From a virus, in the IMG/VR virus record IMGVR_UViG_3300037089_000251, positions 40,510 to 104,509 of that record: a stretch of 64,000 bases of DNA. One strand, given 5' to 3'. Below are positions 23,839-32,080 of this stretch, in pieces. The number at the start of each line of letters is the position of its first letter. The stretch's first letter is position 1. A program made the position numbers and the translations under genes. The notes under the pieces were generated by a model. The model was not told the DNA's origin. It worked only from the letters and a program-made list of their open reading frames with translations, and made no database searches.

Positions 23839-24057
23839 GTGGACCCCTTTTGCTGCCCGTACTGCCTCAGCCCGCTGACCGAGGAGTGTCGGGATGACCG
23901 AGCCAAGACTGTGTTCTGGTTCGGCTATCCCGATGGGGTTCAATATGCCCACTCAAAGTGCTGGGGAGACGACCAGCTTAATCCCATTCCCCGTACAGAT
24001 TTTCCCCAAAAAAACGGTATTCTTAAGCATGAGAACCGAGACTGGCCTCTTGCTTGA
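23839..24057 (+). CDS. Small zinc-finger-like protein, 72 aa, GTG start
   Basis: CCPYCLSPLTEEC near the N-terminus and HSKCW in the middle form a CxxC...HxxxC-type zinc site. The GTG start is tentative: AAGGAA lies about 15 bases upstream. The 3' end overlaps the next gene by 29 bases. Confidence 0.45.
   Translation: MDPFCCPYCLSPLTEECRDDRAKTVFWFGYPDGVQYAHSKCWGDDQLNPIPRTDFPQKNGILKHENRDWPLA
24000..24022 (+). promoter_or_regulatory. Promoter-like box directly before a start codon
   Basis: CCCC-A-tract-CGG followed by TATTCT (ending about 24023), 5 nt before ATG 24029; the third case of this layout. Confidence 0.45.
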
Positions 24058-24427
24058 ACGCCTCTTCCACGACCTCCCCCGGAGATACATGCTGTGCTGG
24101 GCGGGGCAGGGGGAGGAGGAGGTCTACGACTGTGCTTGCTGCATGGTGGGGGTGGACGACCCGAACGTGAAGGATTGCCCCTGTGTCTGCCACTTCCGCA
24201 TCGAGAAGATGGCCAGAGACCCGGAGATTGCCCTTTGGCTTACCGCCATGAAGGCGATGGACCGGATGCCGGAAGAGGCGGAGAAGATTTGCAACCTGCC
24301 CCCCGAGCCTGCGGGACCCCGGAATACAAAATTACCCGGAGCCAAGGATGCCTGGAACAAGATGTGGGCAGTGCTCATCGTGTTCGCCGCCGCCATCATG
24401 TTCGCAGCGGCGGTAATGTACAAGTGA
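24029..24427 (+). CDS. Cys-rich membrane-anchored protein, 132 aa
   Basis: Residues about 30-55 have CACCMVGVDDP...CPCVCHF, a dense Cys/His cluster likely to bind zinc. The C-terminus is a single transmembrane helix (MWAVLIVFAAAIMFAAAVMYK), so this is a tail-anchored protein with its metal domain in the cytoplasm. ATG 24029 is chosen because it follows the promoter-like box and starts the plausible protein; the longer frame upstream overlaps another gene. Function unknown. Confidence 0.55.
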   Translation: MRTETGLLLERLFHDLPRRYMLCWAGQGEEEVYDCACCMVGVDDPNVKDCPCVCHFRIEKMARDPEIALWLTAMKAMDRMPEEAEKICNLPPEPAGPRNTKLPGAKDAWNKMWAVLIVFAAAIMFAAAVMYK

Positions 24428-24433
24428 GGAAAC

Positions 24434-24790
24434 ATGAACCACGACATCAGCAGTGCGAGCAGACCTTGCCTTACGGCGGTACACAACAAGCTATGGGGCG
24501 AGGTAATGCTGGAGCGGGAGCGCCAAGAGTATAAGACTTGGGGCTTCACCTTCGACAAGGCCAACACCATAAACGACTGGGCGGCATACGCCAACATCTA
24601 CCTCGGGAAGGCAACCTCCATCAAGGCCACCCCCGTGGAGCAGAGGGTCAACATCCTCAAGGCGGCCACCCTGCTCATCGGGGCGCTGGAGACCTTTGAC
24701 CTCAACGGGGGATTTGCCCCCCGGCACTACGACCCGGAGCACGCCAACCCCACCATCCCGATTGACCAGACGAGGGTGAGAACCGTATGA
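24434..24790 (+). CDS. Conserved-type phage hypothetical protein, 118 aa
   Basis: GAGGAA precedes the ATG. A helical protein: KLWGEVMLERERQEYKTWGF, then ILKAATLLIGALETFDL. Tryptophan- and Glu-rich helices of this kind occur in many small phage proteins of unknown role. Its last codons overlap the next start (ATGA). Confidence 0.55.
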   Translation: MNHDISSASRPCLTAVHNKLWGEVMLERERQEYKTWGFTFDKANTINDWAAYANIYLGKATSIKATPVEQRVNILKAATLLIGALETFDLNGGFAPRHYDPEHANPTIPIDQTRVRTV

Positions 24791-25542
24791 CGGAAGACCA
24801 GTATGTTGACAAGCACCTTGCCACTCTCGGTTTCAAGCCAGTGGAGAAGTCCGGCTGGTGCCCTGTCCGTGACAACTGGGGAATCCCCCCATTGTGGATG
24901 GCGAAGCTCGGAATAGGATGGTGGTGGGTCGGTCTTAAAAGGTATATCAAGGGGCTTTTCGTTCCCCTTCCCCAGTGGGCTAGCAGGATAACCTACCATG
25001 AGGACGTGGGGTTCGGCGGAACCCCGAGAACCATCCTCGCCGAGTATGACGGCGGCGGGGCGTGGCGCTACACCGTGACCAACCGGGACGGCACCGTGGT
25101 CGTGGTCAAGGAGAACGACTACGAGTCGATAAACCACTACATCAGGACAGGCAAGGCGACCTACATCCCACAGAAGTGCAAGGGGCCAGAGGTAACCTTC
25201 GACGGTAATAAGCTGGATAATGGATGGCGGGCTATCTCCCTTGGCGGCAGCGAGGTTCCCGAGGCTCTCCCGAAAGACAAGAACGCCGAAGAAAAGGGGG
25301 CATACTTGGTCAAGACCCCTACCCGACCGGGGTGGGTAAGGGAATACATCCATTCCCATATGTCCAAGGTTCCCCAAGAAAGCCTTGACCAACTGGATGC
25401 CGAGATTGCGAAGATTCTCATCCTCGCCCCGGACGAGGATATCCCCCTGTCCTCCTTCATGGAAGGTCTTGACGAGGGCTACAAGAGGATTGTAGACGAG
25501 GCTGAGGAAGCGTACAAGAAAGCCGCAGGCATCGAAGAATGA
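24787..25542 (+). CDS. Hypothetical protein, 251 aa
   Basis: Overlaps the previous gene by 4 bases. The first 60 residues are Trp-rich with a hydrophobic stretch (WMAKLGIGWWWVGLKRYIKGLF) that might touch membrane. The centre is beta-rich, and the last 60 residues form acidic helices (DQLDAEIAKILIL...DEAEEAYKKAAG). No family recognised. Confidence 0.55.
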   Translation: MTEDQYVDKHLATLGFKPVEKSGWCPVRDNWGIPPLWMAKLGIGWWWVGLKRYIKGLFVPLPQWASRITYHEDVGFGGTPRTILAEYDGGGAWRYTVTNRDGTVVVVKENDYESINHYIRTGKATYIPQKCKGPEVTFDGNKLDNGWRAISLGGSEVPEALPKDKNAEEKGAYLVKTPTRPGWVREYIHSHMSKVPQESLDQLDAEIAKILILAPDEDIPLSSFMEGLDEGYKRIVDEAEEAYKKAAGIEE

Positions 25543-25558
25543 GGGAAGCGGGTTAGCC

Positions 25559-26110
25559 ATGGCAAAAGTCAGGGTGAAGAAAGTCCATCCCCCCGAGAGC
25601 GAGTCATGGGGGGCGGGAGACAGCGTCTACTGGAAAGCTAAAGGCGGACCCAAGGCGACAGAAAATCTGAGAAAAAAGCGCCTTAAGATTTCCGGCATCT
25701 CCACCCCCCGCCCGTCCCGTGGTCAGCTTGCTTGGCTCTCAAGGGAGATAGCCAAAGGTTATTCCCCTAAGAAGGACGCAAAAGAGGAGTCTTCTTCCAG
25801 CAAGTGGTTATGGAACCACGGCTGGATATACATGGGAATACACGGTCGTGGCGGAGGTATGGGTTACGGCGTATGGCATGAGTTTGAACATCCCAAGTAT
25901 GGAACCTTGGCATTTGAAGCCAGTGCTTACTGGGCAGACAAGCTGGTGGTAGCGAAGGAAGAAAAGGCATACTGCTACCGAAACTTCTATGATTGGTACC
26001 TCCTGCCGCACAACTCGGACTTTTTCCTTGATATAAAATTCTCAGGGCAGGGGTTCGAGGAACTGGAGGAGGTCTTGAGGGAGATAGACCTCGGGTACTA
26101 CGCAGCTTAG
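25559..26110 (+). CDS. Hypothetical protein, 183 aa
   Basis: A basic N-terminal 70 residues (PKATENLRKKRLKIS) precede a Gly/Trp/Tyr-rich middle (GWIYMGIHGRGGGMGYGVWHEF) and an acidic C-terminus. No family recognised. Lies in the same direction between two co-oriented genes with short gaps. Confidence 0.55.
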   Translation: MAKVRVKKVHPPESESWGAGDSVYWKAKGGPKATENLRKKRLKISGISTPRPSRGQLAWLSREIAKGYSPKKDAKEESSSSKWLWNHGWIYMGIHGRGGGMGYGVWHEFEHPKYGTLAFEASAYWADKLVVAKEEKAYCYRNFYDWYLLPHNSDFFLDIKFSGQGFEELEEVLREIDLGYYAA

Positions 26111-26119
26111 GCTAACGAT

Positions 26120-26722
26120 ATGAAACCAGGAACAAAGAACCTGCTGTTCGGCGAGCACCAGATAATCATCCACTCGCTCTTCGTCGCCCGTGCGTGGTGG
26201 CGGCTGTTTGGGTTCCCTAAGCAACTAGCCTTGTGGGCATGCTTCTTCCTGCACGACATCGGGTACTGGGGAAAGAACGACATCGACGGCGAGGATGGCC
26301 GGAACCACCCGGAGCTTGGGGCACAGATAATCCACTGGCTATTCGACAAGAAGGGGAAGTCGGAATACTGGTTCATCCAGCCGCCCGTATGGTATGAGTT
26401 CTGCCTCTACCACTCCCGATATTACGCCAAGAAGGAAGACCACCCGATATCCTCCCTTGCGCTGGCCGACAAGATGGCATTCGTCATCACCCCATGGTGG
26501 ATTTTCCTCCCTCTGGCCAAGCTATCGGGGGGACTCAAGGAGTACCTCAAGCTCTATGAGCACAACACCACCAGCCTGCGGGAGTGGCACAGGAAGGCAA
26601 AAGAATCCTGCTGGGATTGGATATACCGGACGATGGAACAACCGCATCCGATGAAGGGGTATTATACTTCGTGGGAAAGGCAGAAGGGCGATGCCCAAGT
26701 ACCCCCTGTCGAAGAAGGCTAG
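26120..26722 (+). CDS. HD-domain phosphohydrolase, 200 aa
   Basis: The metal-binding HD pattern is visible: H near residue 13, FFLHDIGYWG (HD pair) near residues 48-57, NHPELGAQII, LYHSRYY (H) and ALADKMAF (D) near residue 120. HD enzymes of this size remove phosphates from nucleotides or cleave cyclic nucleotides; in a phage this could serve nucleotide metabolism or break a defence signal. The substrate is unknown. The 3' end overlaps the next small gene. Confidence 0.75.
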   Translation: MKPGTKNLLFGEHQIIIHSLFVARAWWRLFGFPKQLALWACFFLHDIGYWGKNDIDGEDGRNHPELGAQIIHWLFDKKGKSEYWFIQPPVWYEFCLYHSRYYAKKEDHPISSLALADKMAFVITPWWIFLPLAKLSGGLKEYLKLYEHNTTSLREWHRKAKESCWDWIYRTMEQPHPMKGYYTSWERQKGDAQVPPVEEG

Positions 26723-26822
26723 GAAGTGGCTGTGGGAGGAGTTCCTTAAAGAACTGGAGCGCCTACGGCATATCGGTCAGAAGCCGCCAATCAAGCGGCG
26801 GTGGCACTCTAAGTGGCGCTAG
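26691..26822 (+). CDS. Small basic protein, 43 aa
   Basis: ATG 26691 follows AGAAGGG and overlaps the HD gene by 32 bases in another frame. The product has a high share of Lys/Arg and four Trp (KKARKWLWEEFLKELERLR, then RRWHSKWR), like a small nucleic-acid- or membrane-binding peptide. Confidence 0.5.
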   Translation: MPKYPLSKKARKWLWEEFLKELERLRHIGQKPPIKRRWHSKWR

Positions 26823-26830
26823 GAGGGCAT

Positions 26831-27066
26831 ATGGAGCTTTCAGATATCGAAGTCATGCAGACCCCCGAGGAGTGGCCACATCGGGTCGTGCTGCCTCTAA
26901 AGAGGTACTCCAAGACTCCGGGTTCATCACCAACAAGACCGGATGCAGGGTTTTCCTTGAGAATATATTCAGTATCTCCTTGGGAGAGACGCCGCTTGAG
27001 TTGGTGAAGTCCAAGCAGTACGACTCGTTCGAGGCCATCTTGGCGGATGGCTGGATGGTGGATTGA
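26831..27066 (+). pseudogene. Small gene with a frame break near 26900
   Basis: ATG 26831 follows AGGAGG. The first 25 codons (to WPHRVVLPLKR) and the last 50 codons (from DSGFITNKTG to ADGWMVD) read like one phage protein, but the second part is in the -1 frame. The break lies around CTAAAGAGG (26899-26907). It may be a mutation, a sequence error or programmed -1 frameshifting. If unshifted, the first frame ends at 27007 with an implausible tail. Confidence 0.5.
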
Positions 27067-27114
27067 CGATTATCGGGGAAGCCTGCATCAAATAGCACTG
27101 ACGAGGAGGAGCAT

Positions 27115-27291
27115 ATGAAGGTATGGGAAGTGGAGTCCAGGTGGAGCAAGCAATTGGTAAAGGCCAGTTGCCTTTTGGTAGCCTGCAACAAGTATGTCAG
27201 GCAGGCGAAGAAGGAGCTTAACGCCGTGCGGCGTTCGCTCAGGTGCAGCCCGGAGCCGACTGCCGTCAGGCTCGTCGGCGAGGCCATCTAA
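27115..27291 (+). CDS. Small basic helical protein, 58 aa
   Basis: A strong ribosome binding site (GAGGAGG) 5 bases before ATG 27115. The product is basic and helical (KQLVKASCLL, KYVRQAKKELNAVRRSLR). It ends 10 bases before the helicase gene. No family recognised. Confidence 0.55.
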   Translation: MKVWEVESRWSKQLVKASCLLVACNKYVRQAKKELNAVRRSLRCSPEPTAVRLVGEAI

Positions 27292-27301
27292 CAGAAACCC
27301 T

Positions 27302-30109
27302 ATGCTCAAACTCAACGAGGAACAACTACGGGCGGTAGCCCACCCCTTGGGGCGACCCGCCTGCCTCATCGCCGGGGCAGGCTCGGGCAAGACCAGCACC
27401 ATCACCGAGAGGGTCCGCTGGCTCATGACGGAAAAGGTTCTGCCCTTCCGCATCTGCTGCATCACCTTCACCAACAAGGCCGCCCAAGAGATAAAGAACC
27501 GGCTCAACATACCCTTTGAGCCGGACTTCCATAGGGAGCAGACCGAGCCGCATGTGAGCACCATCCATAGCCTCGCCCTCAATGCCATCCGCAAGAACCC
27601 CGAGGGCTTCGGGTTCACCGGCAAGGTCACGCCCATGGACGACTACGACCAGTCGCAGATGATAAAGAAGCTCATCGAGCGCAGCGCCCCGGAGCCGGGC
27701 GTGGAGAAGAACCCCTACCGGTTCCTGGAGAAGCTCGGGTACCACCGTGCCCGTGGCGTAGGATTCGCCGTGGACTATACTGATGAGGTTCATGAGGATG
27801 CCTTGGAGCGCCACGGTGGGTACCACGCCCTAGAAGACTGGGAGAAGACCATCTGGGCGCAGTTTGAGACCGAGAAGAACAAGTGCGGGTCGGTGGACTT
27901 CGACGACATGATTCACCTGGTGGTGCGCCGGGGGGAGTCGCAGGACGACTGGCGGGCAGCCCTCCAACGGCGTTTCCATCACGTATTGCAGGACGAGTCG
28001 CAGGACACCAGCCCCATCCAGTGGCGCTTCGTCAACCTCCTCCTCGGGGATGACAACCCCAATCTTTATTGCGTGGGGGATTTGGCCCAATGTCAACCTC
28101 CGGGCACAAAAGTTAAGGTAACCCAAAGTCCTCCTATTGGTTCAAGGAAAGCAATATGCAAAGAGTGGAACATTGAAGACCTAAACGATGGGTTTCTCGT
28201 TCCGTTTTGGCGTCAGGATGACCAGAGAACTTATTGTTCAGGGAAGCCGATTAAGGTTGCATCCCGATTCTACATCGGAGACCTTATCAAGATTAAGACT
28301 GGAATAGGGAGTACAGAAGTCACTCCAAGTCATTGGAATTGGGTGCGTTTCAACAAGAATGTGCGGGGCAAATACTTGGTCTACCTTATGTATCGCCACG
28401 ACTTGGGATTTCGGGTAGGAACCAGCGTGTTCAAGCGCAGCACGGCGCAGACAGGCGAGAGGGGTGCTTATGGTCTTTCATATCGTATGAACCAAGAGAA
28501 GGCGGAAGCTGGATGGATTCTACGCATTTGTGACTTCAAAGCTGAGGCTGAGGCGTGGGAGGAAATTTATTCTGTCAGGTACGGCATCCCCGAATCTCTT
28601 TTTGAAAGTGGACCTTGTCGCAGTAAGTCTGACGAACTAATTAGACTGGTCTTTAGCCATGTCAACCCACAAGGGGGGAGGGCGTGTTTGGCAGCCCTCG
28701 GTTTGCTAGAAAGCCATCCGATAATTACAAATCAACGGCACGGACGTGGGAATAGCTGGAGGGGATTCTTCAAGACTGCGGCGGTTAATATATTTCCTGA
28801 ATATATGGATATTCCTATTGAGGGAAGGAACAAAAGCACCCCGATACTGGGTATATCGAAACGGCATTATCAGGGGCTAGTATACTCCTTAGAAGTCGAA
28901 CAGCACCATACCTACATTGCTGACGGTTTGGTGGTTGGGAACTCTATCTATGCCTTCCAAGGGGCGGAGCCACGCCTGCTCAAGGAGTACAGCGAGGGGT
29001 GGCGTGGGTTCGTTCCCGACCTCTACAAGATATCCCGGAACCATAGGAGCCTCCCGAACATCATCCGGCTCTCCAACAAGATTAACGCCACGATGACGGA
29101 GGTAATCCCCCTCAAGATGCAGACCTTCCGGGGAGTTCTGCCGGACGGTAAGGAGACGGAAACCGGGGCTACCCGGCTCATCCGTTCCTCCACGCCGGGC
29201 GACGTGGCCGTCATCATCGCACAGGAGATAAAGCACGACAGCCAGCTTAAGGGAATCGGCAACATCGCCTACAAGGACAACGCCATACTCGTGCGCTCCG
29301 CCATGCAGGTCCGTGACTTGGAGGGAGCGCTAGTGCGGTTCCGCATCCCCTATGTCGTCCGGGGCGGCAAGGGCTTGCTCCAGACCGAGGAGATAAAGGA
29401 CATCCTAAGCTACTTCCGGCTGGCGGTCAACAACAAGGACTTCACGGCGTTCGTCCGGGCGGCTGCCGTACCCAAGCGGGGAGTCGGGGATGTCGCCATG
29501 GAGCGGATAAGGAAGAAGGCCGACCAAGAGGAGGAGGGAGACCTCGTTGCCGCCTGCGAGGGCGACAAGAAGCTCGAACTCTTCGTCTATGGGATGAAGA
29601 CCGTCATCGGCAGGCTGGGAACCCCTGCGGCCGCCATGGAGGAAATCGTCACCTCCTTCAACTACAAGGACTACATCAACGCCAAGTACCACAAGGAGCC
29701 GGGCAAGGCAAGAACCAAGTGCGAGAACATCGACCGCTTCCTGTTGCTGATAAACAACCTGGTGAGCGACGGGCTTTCGGCGGAGGACCTTGTCTTTCAA
29801 TTGGCCCTTGAACACCCGACCGACAATGACGAGGAGACTGGCAAGGTCACCATCTCGACCATCCACAGCGCCAAGGGACTAGAATGGAAAAAAGTTTTTC
29901 TTACTAATTGCACAGAAGGCTCAATTCCTCATAGGTTTAGCATGGGGTCAGAGACAGAAATTGAGGAAGAACGCAGGTTGCTATACGTTGCCTGCACGAG
30001 GGCTAGGGACCAATTGGCGATATGCGTCCATGGGTTGGAGCCACGGGGACCAAATACTGTGTCCGTGGCACCGAGTCGGTTCCTTAAAGAACTCAATATA
30101 GTTTCGTGA
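27302..30109 (+). CDS. UvrD/Rep-type DNA helicase with in-frame intein, 935 aa
   Basis: Superfamily 1A helicase: Walker A AGAGSGKT (residues 24-31), CITFTNKAAQEI (Ia), LQDESQD (II), VGDLAQ + SIYAFQGAEP (III, interrupted by the intein), NHRSLPNI (IV), STIHSAKGLEW (V) and LLYVACTRARDQL (VI). Removing intein residues 264-547 leaves about 651 residues, normal for the family. ATG 27302 is chosen as it starts at the Q-motif (LNEEQLRAV); the longer frame overlaps the preceding gene. It unwinds DNA with ATP during replication, repair or recombination. The last 230 bases are AT-rich compared with the rest. Confidence 0.92.
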   Translation: MLKLNEEQLRAVAHPLGRPACLIAGAGSGKTSTITERVRWLMTEKVLPFRICCITFTNKAAQEIKNRLNIPFEPDFHREQTEPHVSTIHSLALNAIRKNPEGFGFTGKVTPMDDYDQSQMIKKLIERSAPEPGVEKNPYRFLEKLGYHRARGVGFAVDYTDEVHEDALERHGGYHALEDWEKTIWAQFETEKNKCGSVDFDDMIHLVVRRGESQDDWRAALQRRFHHVLQDESQDTSPIQWRFVNLLLGDDNPNLYCVGDLAQCQPPGTKVKVTQSPPIGSRKAICKEWNIEDLNDGFLVPFWRQDDQRTYCSGKPIKVASRFYIGDLIKIKTGIGSTEVTPSHWNWVRFNKNVRGKYLVYLMYRHDLGFRVGTSVFKRSTAQTGERGAYGLSYRMNQEKAEAGWILRICDFKAEAEAWEEIYSVRYGIPESLFESGPCRSKSDELIRLVFSHVNPQGGRACLAALGLLESHPIITNQRHGRGNSWRGFFKTAAVNIFPEYMDIPIEGRNKSTPILGISKRHYQGLVYSLEVEQHHTYIADGLVVGNSIYAFQGAEPRLLKEYSEGWRGFVPDLYKISRNHRSLPNIIRLSNKINATMTEVIPLKMQTFRGVLPDGKETETGATRLIRSSTPGDVAVIIAQEIKHDSQLKGIGNIAYKDNAILVRSAMQVRDLEGALVRFRIPYVVRGGKGLLQTEEIKDILSYFRLAVNNKDFTAFVRAAAVPKRGVGDVAMERIRKKADQEEEGDLVAACEGDKKLELFVYGMKTVIGRLGTPAAAMEEIVTSFNYKDYINAKYHKEPGKARTKCENIDRFLLLINNLVSDGLSAEDLVFQLALEHPTDNDEETGKVTISTIHSAKGLEWKKVFLTNCTEGSIPHRFSMGSETEIEEERRLLYVACTRARDQLAICVHGLEPRGPNTVSVAPSRFLKELNIVS
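28091..28942 (+). mobile_element. Intein in helicase motif III, 284 aa
   Basis: Starts with Cys (TGT 28091; CQPPGTKVKV, block A) and ends with Asn before extein Ser (block F/G: GLVYSLEVEQHHTYIADGLVVGN|S). Excision would rejoin VGDLAQ-SIYAFQGAEP exactly. The penultimate residue is Gly instead of the usual His. The centre (GKYLVYLMYRHDLGFRVG, YRMNQEKAEAGWIL, YGIPESLF) lacks clear LAGLIDADG motifs and resembles a diverged GIY-YIG-like module. The element is AT-rich compared with the exteins. Confidence 0.9.
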
Positions 30110-30138
30110 TTCGCTGTATATTAAATTAAGGAGGACAG

Positions 30139-30483
30139 ATGTCAACATTCTCAAAGCGTTTTCCGGGGCTTAAGCCCGGAGAGTACATGGAAATCGGCAC
30201 CCCGGAGCACATCACGAGGCAGTTGCCGGGATGCGTCTCCGTCAGGACCTTCGCCACGCCGTCGCAGACCGTTCCCGACGAGGGATACCTCCTGCAAGCC
30301 GTCAAGACGACCAAGGCGGGCTGGGGCAACGGCTCGGCGGCCATCGTATGCGGCTGCATGGACTGCACCCTCAAGGCAGGACTGGTGCTCACGGGCATCA
30401 AGACCCCGTGCAAGCACGCCAAGGGTCTGCGGGTTCTCCTGCGTGGGCGTCGTCGGGCGTGGATGAAGATTGACGACAAGTAA
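30139..30483 (+). CDS. SWIM-like zinc-finger protein, 114 aa
   Basis: AAGGAGG lies directly upstream. Residues about 68-95 read CGCMDC...PCKHAKG, a CxC...CxH arrangement as in SWIM zinc fingers, which bind DNA or proteins. The first half is a small beta domain. A possible -10 box (TATATT) lies at 30117. Confidence 0.6.
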   Translation: MSTFSKRFPGLKPGEYMEIGTPEHITRQLPGCVSVRTFATPSQTVPDEGYLLQAVKTTKAGWGNGSAAIVCGCMDCTLKAGLVLTGIKTPCKHAKGLRVLLRGRRRAWMKIDDK

Positions 30484-30513
30484 GATTCCCCCTGTTTTTC
30501 ATCCGCCTCGGTG

Positions 30514-30519
30514 TATACT
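30514..30519 (+). promoter_or_regulatory. Promoter -10-like box TGTATACT
   Basis: CGGTG-TATACT 63 bases before ATG 30582. Confidence 0.55.
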
Positions 30520-30581
30520 ATAGGTGTAGGAACAGAGCCTCCGCTTAGGCGTAGAGGCAAAAAGTATTCGAGGAGTTTGAC

Positions 30582-30923
30582 ATGAAAGAATTGGACCAGA
30601 AGAGGGCGGAAGCCCTTGCGTGGGGGTATTTCCGTGTGATTCTGCCGGTAAGCCGGGAGAAGCTCAAGGACAAGTACAAGGAAGCTTCGGACCGGATGGA
30701 CCCCAAGGCACGGCCGAGCAACACCAAGGGTGAGTTCATGGAGATGCGTAACTTCTACCATGACTTGCTTGAGGCCAACCCCTCGTGGGCGTTCACTGCC
30801 TATGAGGCTCCCCGTACCCGGCGACCGAACCGTGGTTCCAACCGGGTAGGGTTCAAGCCGGGGCGCAACTCACAGACCTCCGAGCCGCTCATGAAGGCAT
30901 TCTCCGTTTTGCTACCGAGGTAA
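30582..30923 (+). CDS. Hypothetical protein, 113 aa
   Basis: GAGGAG precedes the ATG. A helical N-terminal 60 residues rich in Lys/Glu and a basic, Pro/Arg-rich C-terminus (PRTRRPNRGSNRVGFKPGR) that would bind nucleic acid or stay disordered. No family recognised. Confidence 0.55.
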   Translation: MKELDQKRAEALAWGYFRVILPVSREKLKDKYKEASDRMDPKARPSNTKGEFMEMRNFYHDLLEANPSWAFTAYEAPRTRRPNRGSNRVGFKPGRNSQTSEPLMKAFSVLLPR

Positions 30924-30926
30924 GGC

Positions 30927-31712
30927 ATGGAAAGCGCACGCTTTGACATCAGCATCCCCCGTGACGACAAGGGGAATGTCCAAGGGGTCATCCTTGGGCA
31001 TGACTTCTGCGCCGAGCATGAGTGGGGCATCGACGACATGCTCGACCGGTTTGGCATCCCCGGAAAGCCCCGTGCCATAGGCGTCAACAAGCGCCGGGTC
31101 ACCGTCATCCCCGAGGGTCTGACGTGGGTCAAGATGGGCGTCCGGGAGGGCATCCTCCTGCCCACTGCGTTCGATGTCTGGTATGCCGGTAACCAGAAGG
31201 CTGATATCGGCATGATTTATTGGAAATCCCTCTATCTTGCCGAAGCCAAACCTGGACTTGCGGCCGCTTGGGACAAAGATTCTTTTTTGGTTACCTCCAC
31301 GAGCCACAAGGACATAAAAGCCCTTAAAGAGGTCTACCACGCCTTCATGGCGATGGATGCCGCCGTCACCCTGCTCTCACCCACGGTCTATGTCGGCAAC
31401 AACCTGAGCCTCATCATCATCAGCCGGATGTCCAAGGATACCATCGACCTGTGGAAGAGCTATGACCTTGAGGAACGGTCGCTTAACAGCTACATGCGGC
31501 GTTCCCGTATAGAAAAGCTCCTCCTGAGGCACAAGAAGGCGTACTTCTCCCTGCGCCCCCGGCGCAAGAAGGACGGCTCCGTGGAGTTCTGGCTAAACCC
31601 CTTTCAGCAGAGCCTCTACGGCAGCGGCTACTACACCCTGCAAGACCTGCGGGCGTGGGCGAGGGACAAGGGGAAGGTCATCAAGAAGCCGGAAACAAAA
31701 AATTCCCGCTAA
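30927..31712 (+). CDS. Hypothetical protein, 261 aa
   Basis: Starts 3 bases after the previous stop with GAGGTAAGG as ribosome binding site. Alpha/beta composition with a strand-turn beginning (RFDISIPRDDKGNVQGVILGH) and a basic C-terminal third (RRSRIEKLLLRHKKAYF, RPRRKKDG). No family recognised. A short AT-rich patch (31210-31320) stands out. Confidence 0.5.
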   Translation: MESARFDISIPRDDKGNVQGVILGHDFCAEHEWGIDDMLDRFGIPGKPRAIGVNKRRVTVIPEGLTWVKMGVREGILLPTAFDVWYAGNQKADIGMIYWKSLYLAEAKPGLAAAWDKDSFLVTSTSHKDIKALKEVYHAFMAMDAAVTLLSPTVYVGNNLSLIIISRMSKDTIDLWKSYDLEERSLNSYMRRSRIEKLLLRHKKAYFSLRPRRKKDGSVEFWLNPFQQSLYGSGYYTLQDLRAWARDKGKVIKKPETKNSR

Positions 31713-31729
31713 AAGCCATGCGGCGGGTG

Positions 31730-31735
31730 TATACT
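31730..31735 (+). promoter_or_regulatory. Promoter -10-like box TGTATACT
   Basis: GGGTG-TATACT with an upstream CCCGCTAAAA tract; a leader of about 110 bases runs to ATG 31853. Confidence 0.55.
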
Positions 31736-31852
31736 ACGACTGAGTAACCTGTGCAGTCCACCGTGTCGAAGCTGAGCTAGATGCGGCTAACCGAGGTCTA
31801 ACGACTTCGTTCGTCCCAAACTGGGGCAGGACCGGCAGGAAGAAGGAATCAT

Positions 31853-32071
31853 ATGTCTGAACTCGGTTACGGTTCGTATTACACCACCAAGGAACACCGG
31901 GTGGAGATTGACAGGGCTGGCGGCGGTTACCCTCGCATGACCTGCTATACATGCGAGGGAGCCACGCTCGTCAAGCAGCCCTACATGACCACCGAAATCT
32001 GGCTGGCCAAGACCACGGAGTTCCAAGAGAACCATGGTCAGCTTGACCTCAGCACCTATGTGAAATTCTAG
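31853..32071 (+). CDS. Hypothetical protein, 72 aa
   Basis: AGAAGGA precedes the ATG. Tyr-rich N-terminus (YGSYYTTKEHRVEID), one CYTC pair. No family recognised. Forms an operon with the membrane protein that follows after 9 bases. Confidence 0.55.
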   Translation: MSELGYGSYYTTKEHRVEIDRAGGGYPRMTCYTCEGATLVKQPYMTTEIWLAKTTEFQENHGQLDLSTYVKF

Positions 32072-32080
32072 GGGGAGTCC

